Position numbers and translations under genes: made by a program. This document shows positions 1 through 7,841 of a stretch of DNA of 64,000 nucleotides, in pieces (the stretch's first letter is position 1; each line of letters opens with the position of its first letter). The stretch covers positions 2,108,001 to 2,172,000 of the forward strand of contig NZ_CP069159.1 in assembly GCF_016811995.1 (NCBI RefSeq), in the 5' to 3' direction. This DNA comes from Citrobacter sp. R56 (GTDB taxonomy: Bacteria; Pseudomonadota; Gammaproteobacteria; Enterobacterales; Enterobacteriaceae). Under the pieces are notes generated by a model. That model saw only the letters and a list, made by a program, of their open reading frames with translations. It was not told the origin of the DNA and ran no database searches.

Positions 1-132
1 AAGACGGTCGATCAGCGTCTGGGCAGGGATGTGGTTACGGTAAATCACCACATGATGACCGTTGGTCCGTAGCTGATCTGCCAGGTTGTACGTAAAAGAG
101 TCGATGTTATCGAGCAGCAGAATGTCAGCCAT
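1..132 (-). CDS. trpD: Anthranilate synthase component II / anthranilate phosphoribosyltransferase, N-terminal fragment
   Basis: Only the first 44 codons are in the window; the gene runs off the left edge. The product begins [20 protein letters not shown], the start of the class I glutamine amidotransferase (TrpG) domain that in enterics is fused to the phosphoribosyltransferase TrpD. The glutaminase half supplies ammonia to TrpE for anthranilate synthesis; the other half makes phosphoribosylanthranilate. The start codon overlaps the trpE stop by one base (TAATG), the usual sign of translational coupling between the two subunits. Whether the full fusion is present cannot be seen here. Confidence 0.95.
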   Translation of the reverse strand, partial: MADILLLDNIDSFTYNLADQLRTNGHHVVIYRNHIPAQTLIDRL

Positions 133-1694
133 TAGAAAGTCTCCTGTGCATGATGCGCGGTGGCGATAGCGCGCAACACGGCGCGCGCTTTGTTACGGGT
201 TTCATCGGCTTCAGACTGCGGAACAGAATCGAGAACAACCCCGGCGCCAGCTTGCACGGTGGCAATGCCGTCTTCGACAAGGGCGGAGCGAATCACAATG
301 CAGGTATCCAGATCGCCGTGGGCGGTGAAATAGCCGACGGCGCCGCCATAGCTGCCGCGACGACGCCCTTCGGCATTCGCGATGAGCTGCATGGCGCGGA
401 CTTTTGGCGCACCGCTAAGGGTGCCCATATTCATGCAGGCGCGGTAGGCGTGCAGAACATCCAGATCGCTGCGCAGTTCTCCTACCACGCGGGAAACCAG
501 GTGCATCACAAAGGAGTAACGGTCAACTTTCGTCAGGTCGGCGACGTAGCGACTACCTGGCGTACAGATCCGCGCCAAATCATTGCGGGCAAGATCAACC
601 AGCATCAGATGTTCGGACATCTCTTTGTGATCGGTACGCATCTCCAGTTCAATACGGCTGTCCAGATCCCGATCCAGAGAACCATCCGCGCGACGACCGC
701 GTGGGCGCGTTCCGGCGATGGGGTAGATCTCAATTTGACGGCTGGTGGCATCGTATTTCAGCGAGCTTTCTGGCGATGCGCCAAACAGCGTGAATTCGTT
801 GTCCTGCATAAAGAACATATACGGGCTGGGGTTGCTCTTTTTCAGCACATCATAGGCCGCGAGCGGCGACGGGCAGGGAAGTGAGAACCGGCGGGACGGG
901 ACCACCTGAAAAATCTCACCCGCGCGAATAGCTTTTTGCATGCTGCGTACAACGGCGCCGAACTCTTCATCATTCTGATTGCATTCGCAACGCATATGCG
1001 GAACGGCGGTGACAGGCAACGGCGGCGCGGTCTCGGTCAGTTGCTGGGTTAATTGTGCAAGACGCTGCGCCAGACGCTGGCGTTCAGCCGCATCAGCGGT
1101 AAAGATGCTGGCCTGAATGCGGGTGCTTTTCTTTTGATGGTCAATCACCATCAGCGTTTCTGCCAGATAGAAGCAGTAGTCCGGGCAACGATTACCGGCT
1201 TCAAGCTGCGGTAAGTCTTCAAAACCGGCCACCAGGTCATAGGCAAACAGACCGCCGAAGAACATCGCTTCCCGCTCCTGTGAGGGCACATTCACCAGAT
1301 TTTGCAGCAGACGGAACGCATCAAACACGGAGAGTGAACACAGGCGGGCGTCTTCATCCAGCAGCGGGCTAACCGGCGGAAAATGGAGAATGCGGCTCGA
1401 TGCAAGTTGCTCGTTGTCGATCCCGGCAGGCAGTGCGGCATCCAGCAGTGGCAGTAAGGAAGCGCCGTTATCTGATAACGCCTGAATGGTGACAGTGTCA
1501 CCTAATGCGGTAATGCGCAACGCGCTATCGACCAGCAGCAGACTTTTGAGGTCATCTTTACTGTCGATGTCGGCGGATTCCAGTAACAGTGTGGCAGGGC
1601 GATCGCCGCAGACTTGATGGAACAGTACCGTCGGATTTTCGCGGTAAGCGGCATCACAGGAGAGCAGTTCGAGTGTCGGTTTTTGTATTTGCAT
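132..1694 (-). CDS. trpE: Anthranilate synthase component I
   Basis: First committed enzyme of tryptophan synthesis: chorismate plus ammonia (from TrpG) to anthranilate. The 520-residue product has the N-terminal regulatory lobe, with the LLLES motif near residues 36-40 that binds feedback tryptophan, and the C-terminal chorismate-binding lobe with [20 protein letters not shown] and [10 protein letters not shown] start at the ATG giving [11 protein letters not shown], which matches the E. coli N-terminus in length; an in-frame ATG 12 bases upstream would add MRIT but lies within the likely ribosome-binding region. First structural gene after trpL and the attenuator; couples to trpD by a TAATG overlap. 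Confidence 0.97.
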   Translation of the reverse strand: MQIQKPTLELLSCDAAYRENPTVLFHQVCGDRPATLLLESADIDSKDDLKSLLLVDSALRITALGDTVTIQALSDNGASLLPLLDAALPAGIDNEQLASSRILHFPPVSPLLDEDARLCSLSVFDAFRLLQNLVNVPSQEREAMFFGGLFAYDLVAGFEDLPQLEAGNRCPDYCFYLAETLMVIDHQKKSTRIQASIFTADAAERQRLAQRLAQLTQQLTETAPPLPVTAVPHMRCECNQNDEEFGAVVRSMQKAIRAGEIFQVVPSRRFSLPCPSPLAAYDVLKKSNPSPYMFFMQDNEFTLFGASPESSLKYDATSRQIEIYPIAGTRPRGRRADGSLDRDLDSRIELEMRTDHKEMSEHLMLVDLARNDLARICTPGSRYVADLTKVDRYSFVMHLVSRVVGELRSDLDVLHAYRACMNMGTLSGAPKVRAMQLIANAEGRRRGSYGGAVGYFTAHGDLDTCIVIRSALVEDGIATVQAGAGVVLDSVPQSEADETRNKARAVLRAIATAHHAQETF

Positions 1695-1717
1695 CGTTAT
1701 TCTCATTCATTCTGTTC

Positions 1718-1745
1718 AAAAAAAAGCCCGCTCATATTGGCGGGC
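1718..1745 (-). terminator. trp attenuator terminator (3:4 hairpin)
   Basis: On the minus strand a 6-bp GCCCGC/GCGGGC stem with an 8-base loop is followed by eight T residues. It lies between trpL and trpE, exactly where the transcription attenuator of the enteric trp operon sits. Ribosome stalling at the two Trp codons of trpL is expected to favour the competing 2:3 antiterminator. Confidence 0.92.
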
Positions 1746-1787
1746 CGGGTATCTGGTTGCATATAGCTGCGAAGACACTGCCCGAAA

Positions 1788-1832
1788 TCAGGAAGTGCGC
1801 CACCAACTTTGCAGTACGAATTGAGCTTTCAT
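1788..1832 (-). CDS. trpL: trp operon leader peptide
   Basis: A 14-codon ORF reading MKAQFVLQSWWRTS lies between the trp promoter and the attenuator hairpin. The tandem Trp codons at positions 10-11 followed by Arg-Thr-Ser-stop are the hallmark of the enteric trp leader, which senses charged tRNA-Trp by ribosome stalling. E. coli has [14 protein letters not shown], so the WWRTS end is kept while residues 4, 8 and 9 differ. It is not expected to function as a protein. Confidence 0.95.
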   Translation of the reverse strand: MKAQFVLQSWWRTS

Positions 1833-1860
1833 TTCAGATACCTTCTTCATGTGAACTTTC

Positions 1861-1894
1861 GTACTAGTTAACTAGTTCAATGGATTTTTGTCAA
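1861..1894 (-). promoter_or_regulatory. trp promoter and TrpR operator
   Basis: Read on the minus strand, TTGACA (1889-1894), a 17-base spacer and TTAACT (1866-1871) form the promoter. The -10 box lies inside the palindrome ACTAGTTAACTAGT (1863-1876), identical in core to the E. coli trp operator, so bound TrpR-tryptophan would block RNA polymerase directly. It drives trpL-trpE-trpD. The divergent gene rnm starts about 75 bases away. Confidence 0.93.
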
Positions 1895-1968
1895 CACCTG
1901 ATTTCAGTATATTTGCCGGAAACGCTATGATGTCTGTGAAAGAGCCATTATTAAGACGGGAGCTCGCC

Positions 1969-2850
1969 TTGAGCGACACGAATTACGCAGTGATTTATGA
2001 CCTGCACAGTCATACAACGGCGTCCGATGGACGGTTGACGCCAGAAGCGTTGGTACACCGTGCAGTTGAGATGCGAGTCGGCACGCTGGCGATCACCGAT
2101 CATGACACCACTGCCGCTATTCCGGCGGCAAGAGAAGAAATTTCACGTTCCGGGTTAGCCCTGAATTTGATTGCCGGCGTCGAAATCTCGACGGTCTGGG
2201 AAAATCACGAAATCCATATAGTGGGGCTGAATATCGATATTGCCGATCCGGCGATGTGCGATTTCCTGGCCGAACAAACGGAGCGTCGCCAGCAGCGTGC
2301 GCGTTTGATTGCCGAGCGGCTGGACAAGGCCCATATTCCCGGCGCGTGGGAAGGGGCGTTACGCCTTGCGGATGGCGGGGCGGTAACACGCGGGCATTTT
2401 GCCCGCTTTTTGGTGGAATGCGGTAAAGCAACCACCATGGCGGATGTGTTCAAAAAGTATCTTGCGCGTGGGAAAACCGGATACGTTCCCCCACAGTGGT
2501 GTACAATAGAACAAGCTATTGATGTGATTCATCATTCTGGCGGTAAGGCGGTGCTGGCCCATCCTGGGCGATACGACCTTAGCGCTAAGTGGCTGAAAAG
2601 ATTGGTTGCGCATTTTGCTGAACATCACGGTGACGCGATGGAAGTCGCGCAATGCCAGCAATCTCCCAATGAACGTACTCAACTGGCGACATTGGCGCGC
2701 CAGAATCAATTATGGGCATCGCAAGGGTCTGATTTTCATCAACCCTGCCCGTGGATTGAGTTGGGTCGTAAGCTCTGGCTGCCAGCAGGCGTCGAAGGCG
2801 TATGGCAGTTATGGGAGCAGCCCGAAGACACCACAGTGAGGGAAGTATGA
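1969..2850 (+). CDS. rnm: RNase AM, PHP-domain 5'-3' exonuclease (YciV)
   Basis: PHP-superfamily metal-dependent phosphoesterase of 293 residues. The E. coli homologue acts as a 5'-3' exoribonuclease/3',5'-nucleotide phosphatase involved in maturing the 5' end of rRNAs. Visible metal-binding motifs are DLHSHTTASDG near residues 11-21, TDHDT, a HIVGLN segment, AHPGRY and GSDFHQ near the C-terminus. I use the TTG codon at 1969, preceded by GGGAG, because it gives the family length; in-frame ATG codons upstream would add a poorly conserved extension lying across the trp promoter. The stop overlaps the yciO start (ATGA). Confidence 0.93.
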   Translation: MSDTNYAVIYDLHSHTTASDGRLTPEALVHRAVEMRVGTLAITDHDTTAAIPAAREEISRSGLALNLIAGVEISTVWENHEIHIVGLNIDIADPAMCDFLAEQTERRQQRARLIAERLDKAHIPGAWEGALRLADGGAVTRGHFARFLVECGKATTMADVFKKYLARGKTGYVPPQWCTIEQAIDVIHHSGGKAVLAHPGRYDLSAKWLKRLVAHFAEHHGDAMEVAQCQQSPNERTQLATLARQNQLWASQGSDFHQPCPWIELGRKLWLPAGVEGVWQLWEQPEDTTVREV

Positions 2851-3467
2851 GCCAGTTTTTTTATATTCATCCGGAAAACCCGCAGCCGCGCCTGATTAAC
2901 CAGGCTGTCGAGATCGTGCGTAAAGGCGGGGTGATCGTTTATCCAACCGATTCCGGTTATGCGCTTGGCTGCAAAATCGAAGATAAAGGCGCCATGGAGC
3001 GCATTTGCCGTATTCGTCATCTGCCAGACGGGCATAACTTTACGCTGATGTGTAGGGATCTGTCGGAACTGTCGACCTATTCCTTCGTGGATAACGTCGC
3101 GTTTCGTTTAATTAAAAACAACACGCCGGGCAACTACACTTTCATTCTGAAAGGAACCAAAGAAGTGCCGCGTCGCCTGTTGCAGGAAAAACGCAAAACC
3201 ATCGGTCTGCGCGTGCCATCAAACCCGATTGCGCTGGCGTTGCTGGCCGCACTGGGTGAACCGATGCTGTCGACATCGTTGATGTTACCGGGCAGTGATT
3301 TTACCGAGTCAGATCCGGAAGAGATCAAAGACAGGCTTGAGAAGCTGGTTGATTTGATTATCCACGGGGGCTATCTCGGTCAACAACCCACAACGGTCAT
3401 TGATTTAACCGATGATTCTCCGGTGGTCTTGCGCGAAGGCGTCGGCGACGTTAAACCTTTCTTATAA
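2847..3467 (+). CDS. yciO: YciO, Sua5/YrdC-family protein
   Basis: 206-residue member of the Sua5/YrdC/YciO family, whose fold binds ATP and threonine in TsaC/Sua5 during t6A tRNA modification. YciO itself is a paralogue, reported to have at most weak threonylcarbamoyl-AMP synthase activity, so its cellular role is not settled. Family features are visible: GGVIVYPTDSGYALGC near residues 26-41, RKTIGLRVPSN, STSLMLPG and the late TTVIDLT. Start overlaps the rnm stop by four bases, indicating one transcription unit with rnm. Confidence 0.93.
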   Translation: MSQFFYIHPENPQPRLINQAVEIVRKGGVIVYPTDSGYALGCKIEDKGAMERICRIRHLPDGHNFTLMCRDLSELSTYSFVDNVAFRLIKNNTPGNYTFILKGTKEVPRRLLQEKRKTIGLRVPSNPIALALLAALGEPMLSTSLMLPGSDFTESDPEEIKDRLEKLVDLIIHGGYLGQQPTTVIDLTDDSPVVLREGVGDVKPFL

Positions 3468-3567
3468 GGGCGCAACTCTGTATACTACGCGGCCTTAAAA
3501 TGGCGCTGTACAGCGCCGTTGATTCTCCTGTTCGACGCCTGTGAAGGCGACACCTAAAGGAAGCTCT

Positions 3568-4443
3568 ATGAGCGAAAAGTTACAGAAAGTGCTGGCTCGC
3601 GCTGGCCACGGCTCTCGCCGTGAAATCGAATCGATTATTGAAGCAGGTCGTGTGAGCGTAGACGGCAAAATTGCCACGCTTGGCGATCGCGTTGAAGTGA
3701 CTCCGGGTCTGAAAATTCGTATCGACGGTCATCTGATCTCGGTGAAAGAGTCTGCGGAACAAATTTGTCGTGTTCTGGCCTATTACAAGCCTGAAGGCGA
3801 ACTGTGTACCCGTAACGACCCGGAAGGTCGTCCTACGGTTTTTGATCGTTTACCAAAACTGCGTGGCGCACGCTGGATTGCGGTAGGGCGTCTGGACGTC
3901 AACACCTGCGGTTTGCTGCTGTTTACGACGGATGGCGAACTGGCAAACCGTCTGATGCACCCGAGCCGTGAAGTTGAGCGCGAATACGCTGTGCGTGTCT
4001 TTGGTCAGGTCGATGAGACCAAACTGCGCGATCTGAGCCGTGGCGTGCAACTGGAAGATGGCCCTGCGGCCTTTAAAACCATTAAGTTCAGCGGCGGTGA
4101 AGGGATTAACCAGTGGTACAACGTGACGTTGACCGAAGGGCGTAACCGTGAAGTACGCCGCCTGTGGGAAGCCGTAGGCGTGCAGGTGAGTCGTTTGATT
4201 CGCGTACGTTACGGTGACATTCCGCTGCCAAAAGGTCTTCCGCGTGGCGGCTGGACTGAGCTGGATCTCGCGCAGACTAACTATTTGCGTGAACTGGTGG
4301 AGTTGCAGCCAGAAACCGAGTCAAAAGTGGCTGTTGAGAAAGACAGACGTCGCATGAAAGCGAATCAGATTCGCCGTGCGGTGAAACGTCACAGCCAGGT
4401 TGGCAGCGGTCGTCGTTCCGGCGGTCGTAACAACAACGGTTAA
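3568..4443 (+). CDS. rluB: 23S rRNA pseudouridine(2605) synthase
   Basis: Isomerises U2605 of 23S rRNA to pseudouridine in the peptidyl-transferase region. The 291-residue protein has an N-terminal S4 RNA-binding domain (about 1-60), then the RsuA/RluB/E/F catalytic domain with the [12 protein letters not shown] motif carrying the catalytic Asp near residue 110. The basic Lys/Arg- and Gly-Asn-rich tail (about 255-291) is typical of RluB and probably contacts rRNA. The chosen ATG is preceded by AAAGGAAGC. A TATACT sequence at 3481-3486 is a possible -10 box of its own promoter, with no clear -35. Confidence 0.95.
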   Translation: MSEKLQKVLARAGHGSRREIESIIEAGRVSVDGKIATLGDRVEVTPGLKIRIDGHLISVKESAEQICRVLAYYKPEGELCTRNDPEGRPTVFDRLPKLRGARWIAVGRLDVNTCGLLLFTTDGELANRLMHPSREVEREYAVRVFGQVDETKLRDLSRGVQLEDGPAAFKTIKFSGGEGINQWYNVTLTEGRNREVRRLWEAVGVQVSRLIRVRYGDIPLPKGLPRGGWTELDLAQTNYLRELVELQPETESKVAVEKDRRRMKANQIRRAVKRHSQVGSGRRSGGRNNNG

Positions 4444-4450
4444 CGCTTTT

Positions 4451-4526
4451 GTAGGCCTGATAAGCGTGGCGCCATCAGGCAATTGCGCGGTGCCGGATGG
4501 CGCCGCAAGCGCCTTATCCGGCCTAC
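4451..4526. repeat. REP/BIME palindromic element
   Basis: Two inverted repetitive extragenic palindromes sit between the convergent ends of rluB and btuR. The outer arms are GTAGGCC at 4451 and GGCCTAC ending at 4526, and the right unit carries the typical GCCGGATGGCG and CGCCTTATCCGG segments of enterobacterial REP sequences. Such elements act as mRNA 3'-end stabilisers and gyrase/IHF targets in E. coli. There is no separate obvious terminator for either gene, so this element probably serves both. Confidence 0.88.
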
Positions 4527-4528
4527 AG

Positions 4529-5119
4529 TCAGTAATCGATACCCATTTGGGCTTTCACGCCCGCTTCAAAAGCGTGTTTGACCGGACGCAGTTCGCTTAC
4601 GGTATCCGCCAGCTCCAGAATATCCCGATGACAACCCCGTCCCGTGATGATCACCGTTTGATGCGCCGGGCGCGCCTTTAAGGCGTCCAGAACCTCTTCA
4701 AGCGGCAGATAGTCGTACGCCACCATATAGGTCAACTCATCCAGCACCACCATATCCAGCGTTGCATCGGCCAGCATACGTTTACCATGCTCCCAGACGG
4801 CCAGACACGCCGCAGTATCCGCTTCACGGTTTTGCGTCTCCCAGGTAAAACCTGTCGCCATCACCTGAAACTCAACGCCATGGGGTTCAAGCAAATTCCT
4901 CTCCCCGTTTGGCCAGGTTCCTTTGATAAACTGCACCACGCCGACATGCTTTCCATGGCCGACTGCACGCGTTGCGGTACCAAATGCAGCGGTTGTCTTA
5001 CCTTTGCCGTTGCCGGTAAACACAATCACAATCCCACGTTCGTCCTGTGCCGCTGCAACGCGGGCGTCAACCTTGTCTTTTACGCGCTGCTGGCGCTGTT
5101 GGTAGCGTTCTTCACTCAT
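4529..5119 (-). CDS. btuR: Cob(I)yrinic acid a,c-diamide adenosyltransferase
   Basis: 196-residue corrinoid adenosyltransferase (CobA/CobO/BtuR type) that transfers the adenosyl group of ATP to cob(I)alamin, making coenzyme B12. The P-loop GNGKGKTT at about 36-43 binds ATP in the inverted orientation of this family; VLDELTYM and the TGRGCH motif near residue 160 are also visible. Length equals the E. coli protein. Its ATG overlaps the stop of yciK (ATGA), so the pair is co-transcribed. Converges on rluB across a REP element. Confidence 0.95.
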   Translation of the reverse strand: MSEERYQQRQQRVKDKVDARVAAAQDERGIVIVFTGNGKGKTTAAFGTATRAVGHGKHVGVVQFIKGTWPNGERNLLEPHGVEFQVMATGFTWETQNREADTAACLAVWEHGKRMLADATLDMVVLDELTYMVAYDYLPLEEVLDALKARPAHQTVIITGRGCHRDILELADTVSELRPVKHAFEAGVKAQMGIDY

Positions 5120-5877
5120 TGGGCGATTCCTGGTTTACGGCCCGGTTGGGCATCAAAAGTCATACCGGTTTTACGACGGCTGTCATCGCCCATCAGCCAC
5201 AGATAAAGCGGCATAATATCGGCGGGTGTTTTCAGTTTTAACGGATCTTCTGACGGGAAAGCGCTGGCGCGCATACCGGTGCGTGTGCCGCCAGGATTGA
5301 TGCAATTGACCCGCAATTGACGATTTTGATACTCATCTGCCAGCACCTGCATCATGCCTTCCGTTGCAAATTTTGAGGTCGCATAAGCGCCCCAGTTAGC
5401 GCGGCCCTGTCGCCCGACGCTTGACGAGGTAAACACCAGTGAACCGGCATCCGATTTGAGTAATAAAGGAAGCAGCGCCTGCGTCAGCATAAATGTCGCG
5501 TTGACGTTAACCTGCATCACCTCCTGCCAGACCTGCGGATTCTGTTCGCTCATCGGGCAAATATCGCCGAGCAGTCCGGCGTTGTGTAATACACCGTCAA
5601 GGCGCGGGTAGTGCGCTTCAATGCGCTGGGCCAGCTGATAGCAATTCTCTGAGGTACAGGTCAGCAAATCCAGCGTAAACCACTGCGGCATGGAACCTGT
5701 TGTCCCGGCGATGGTTTGCGCCACCTGACGCAGTTTTTCTTCATTACGGCCGAGCAAAATGACGCTGGCGCCGTAGCGGGCATAGGTGAGTGCTGCCTCG
5801 CGGCCAATGCCATCGCTGGCGCCAGTGACCAGAATAATACGGTCCTGCAGTAAATCGTGTTTTGGTTGGTAATGCAC
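5116..5877 (-). CDS. yciK: YciK, short-chain dehydrogenase/reductase family oxidoreductase
   Basis: Classical SDR of 253 residues. The NAD(P)-binding TGASDGIG motif is at about 18-25, HNAGLLG in the middle, the catalytic Ser region TSSSVGRQGR, and the YATSK active-site pair after it; NPGGTRT follows. The physiological substrate is not known to me. It lies upstream of btuR with a four-base overlap, an arrangement conserved in E. coli, though no B12-related function can be inferred from that alone. Confidence 0.92.
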   Translation of the reverse strand: MHYQPKHDLLQDRIILVTGASDGIGREAALTYARYGASVILLGRNEEKLRQVAQTIAGTTGSMPQWFTLDLLTCTSENCYQLAQRIEAHYPRLDGVLHNAGLLGDICPMSEQNPQVWQEVMQVNVNATFMLTQALLPLLLKSDAGSLVFTSSSVGRQGRANWGAYATSKFATEGMMQVLADEYQNRQLRVNCINPGGTRTGMRASAFPSEDPLKLKTPADIMPLYLWLMGDDSRRKTGMTFDAQPGRKPGIAQ

Positions 5878-6113
5878 GGCTACTCCTCGGCGACGCGTTG
5901 GGTCACCCTGCCAGTTGTCTTATCTTTTCATTAACTTTTGGGTTTTATGCCTGAAACCCTCCGGTTTTTCAATCAGCCAACGGTGATAACGCCGTAAAAT
6001 GAACGCTTTGTCATGTTTTTCACTGAGTAACATCCCGATGGATGAAGCGAGACGGGGTCACAGGCCTGTTGTACACTGAGGCAAAGTTGGAATGTTTAAC
6101 CAAGGTGGGACTC

Positions 6114-7160
6114 GTGGAATTGTTGTCTGAATATGGGTTGTTTTTGGCAAAAATCGTCACCGTGGTGGTGGCGATTGGCGTGATTGCCATGATTGTTGTG
6201 AATGCTACCCAGCGTAAACGTCAACGCGGTGAATTACGGGTGACGAATCTCAGTGAGCAGTATAAAGAGATGAAAGAAGAGCTGGCGATGAGCCTGCTGG
6301 ATGGCGCACAGCAAAAACTTTGGCATAAGGCGCAGAAAAAGAAACACAAGCTGGAGGCGAAGGCCGCGAAAGCCAAAGCGAAGTTGGGCGAGAGCGATGC
6401 TAGCGGGAAACCCCGTGTCTGGGTGCTTGATTTTAAAGGCAGCATGGATGCGCACGAAGTGAGCGCATTACGTGAAGAAGTGACCGCGGTGCTGGCGGTG
6501 TTTAAACCTCAGGATCAGGTGGTGGTTCGTCTGGAAAGCCCCGGGGGCGTTGTCCACGGCTATGGTCTGGCGGCGTCGCAATTACAGCGCCTGCGCGATA
6601 AGCAGGTTCCCTTAACCGTCACGGTCGATAAAGTGGCGGCCAGCGGTGGTTATATGATGGCCTGCGTGGCCGATAAAATTGTCTCAGCGCCGTTCGCCAT
6701 TGTGGGATCGATTGGGGTCGTCGCACAAATACCGAACTTTAACCGCTTCCTGAAAGGTAAAGAGATCGATATTGAGTTGCATACTGCCGGACAGTACAAA
6801 CGTACGCTGACGCTGTTAGGGGAGAATACGGAAGAAGGGCGACAGAAATTCCGTGAAGATCTGAATGAAACCCATCATCTGTTCAAAGATTTTGTACAGC
6901 GGATGCGCCCGAGTCTGGACATCGAAAAGGTGGCGACTGGCGAACACTGGTACGGTCAACAGGCACTGGAAAAAGGGCTGGTGGACGAAGTGAATACCAG
7001 TGATGACGTCATCCTTGATCTGATGGATGGTCGCGAAGTGCTGAGCGTTCGGTTTATGCAGCGTAAAAAACTGATCGATCGTTTTACGGGCAGTGCAGCA
7101 GAAAGCGCGGACAAACTGTTGCTTCGCTGGTGGCAGCGCGGGCAAAAGCCGCTGATGTAA
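6114..7160 (+). CDS. sohB: SohB, S49-family inner-membrane serine protease
   Basis: 348-residue homologue of SohB, related to signal peptide peptidase SppA. An N-terminal membrane segment (about residues 8-29, LAKIVTVVVAIGVIAMIVV) is followed by a charged Lys/Ala-rich linker (about 60-100) and the protease domain with LESPGGVVHGYG, the catalytic Ser in AASGGYMM and the Lys in GQYKRTLTLLG. In E. coli, extra copies suppress loss of the HtrA (DegP) protease. I choose GTG at 6114 (VELLSEYG), preceded by AAGGTGGG, since it matches the E. coli N-terminus; the longer in-frame ATG at 6042 adds a non-membrane extension. Confidence 0.92.
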   Translation: MELLSEYGLFLAKIVTVVVAIGVIAMIVVNATQRKRQRGELRVTNLSEQYKEMKEELAMSLLDGAQQKLWHKAQKKKHKLEAKAAKAKAKLGESDASGKPRVWVLDFKGSMDAHEVSALREEVTAVLAVFKPQDQVVVRLESPGGVVHGYGLAASQLQRLRDKQVPLTVTVDKVAASGGYMMACVADKIVSAPFAIVGSIGVVAQIPNFNRFLKGKEIDIELHTAGQYKRTLTLLGENTEEGRQKFREDLNETHHLFKDFVQRMRPSLDIEKVATGEHWYGQQALEKGLVDEVNTSDDVILDLMDGREVLSVRFMQRKKLIDRFTGSAAESADKLLLRWWQRGQKPLM

Positions 7161-7163
7161 ACG

Positions 7164-7191
7164 AAAACGCGAGGCACTGGCCTCGCGTTTT
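7164..7191. terminator. Bidirectional terminator between sohB and yciN
   Basis: A 12-bp inverted repeat (AAAACGCGAGGC / GCCTCGCGTTTT) with a four-base loop lies between the convergent stops of sohB and yciN. A/T runs flank the GC-rich stem on both sides, so it can terminate in either direction. Confidence 0.9.
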
Positions 7192-7195
7192 GCTT

Positions 7196-7447
7196 TCAAT
7201 CGATCAGGTGATACTTCTCAGAGAGCACATGGGCTAAATGTTTAAACATGTTAAACACCGCGGTGCTTTTTGGCGTCGGCAATCCTTGCTCGTCTAAAAA
7301 GTAATCGCCACTGAAGACCAGCACGCCGTTTCGCTGTGTCACACCGGTGGCTACAATCCCCGCCAGCGTGTCCTCATGCTCACGAATGATTTTGTTGGCT
7401 TCTTTCAGCAGTGTTTCGCGATCGATGGGTTGAGTGTCTTTGTGCAT
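7196..7447 (-). CDS. yciN: YciN, DUF2498 family small protein
   Basis: 83-residue soluble protein, nearly identical in pattern to E. coli YciN ([37 protein letters not shown]). Function unknown; it has no membrane segment or signal peptide. It is transcribed away from topA, from a promoter somewhere in the 394-base spacer they share. A good GGAG ribosome site precedes the ATG. Confidence 0.92.
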   Translation of the reverse strand: MHKDTQPIDRETLLKEANKIIREHEDTLAGIVATGVTQRNGVLVFSGDYFLDEQGLPTPKSTAVFNMFKHLAHVLSEKYHLID

Positions 7448-7841
7448 TTTTTACTCCTTAAACAAGGACATTAGTCTACGCCGAGCGCCGCTTATGGGCA
7501 AATATTCCATGAGGAAACCGAGGGCTTTATGATATGGGCGTCACTGGCGAGATTTGTTTTTGCATGCTAATAAAGTTGCGTAACGGATTTTATCAGGTAC
7601 AGTGTGACGCTTTCGTCAATCTGGCAACAGAATTGCTTGACATTCAACCACAATTCCGTCGTGCTATAACGCTTGTGTGCTAAAAAGCCTGTTAACTCAG
7701 TCACCTGACTATTTCGTGCACACAGTCAGTATAAGGGGTTGATATCCGTCGTCGCAGAGACCATATCGGTGTCTCGTCGCCAGCGGAAGGTGAATCAACG
7801 TGCGACGCATTCTGGAAGAATCAAATTAGGTAAAGGTGAAT
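7448..7841. promoter_or_regulatory. yciN-topA divergent intergenic region with topA promoters
   Basis: This 394-base spacer has no gene. In E. coli the equivalent region holds several topA promoters responding to supercoiling and heat shock. I can see an extended -10, TGCTATAAC at 7662-7670, on the plus strand, with a TTGACA at 7637-7642 that is too far (22 bases) to be its normal -35. The topA leader then runs about 170 bases before the ATG with AAAGGTGA ribosome site. No riboswitch or small ORF is evident. Confidence 0.6.

Noticed and set aside
150-884. 244-codon open frame antisense to trpE
   Set aside because: Shadow of trpE; no ribosome site or recognisable domain.
7637-7670. TTGACA and TATAAC as a standard sigma-70 promoter of topA
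   Set aside because: The spacer is 22 bases, too long; only the extended -10 is retained in the annotation.
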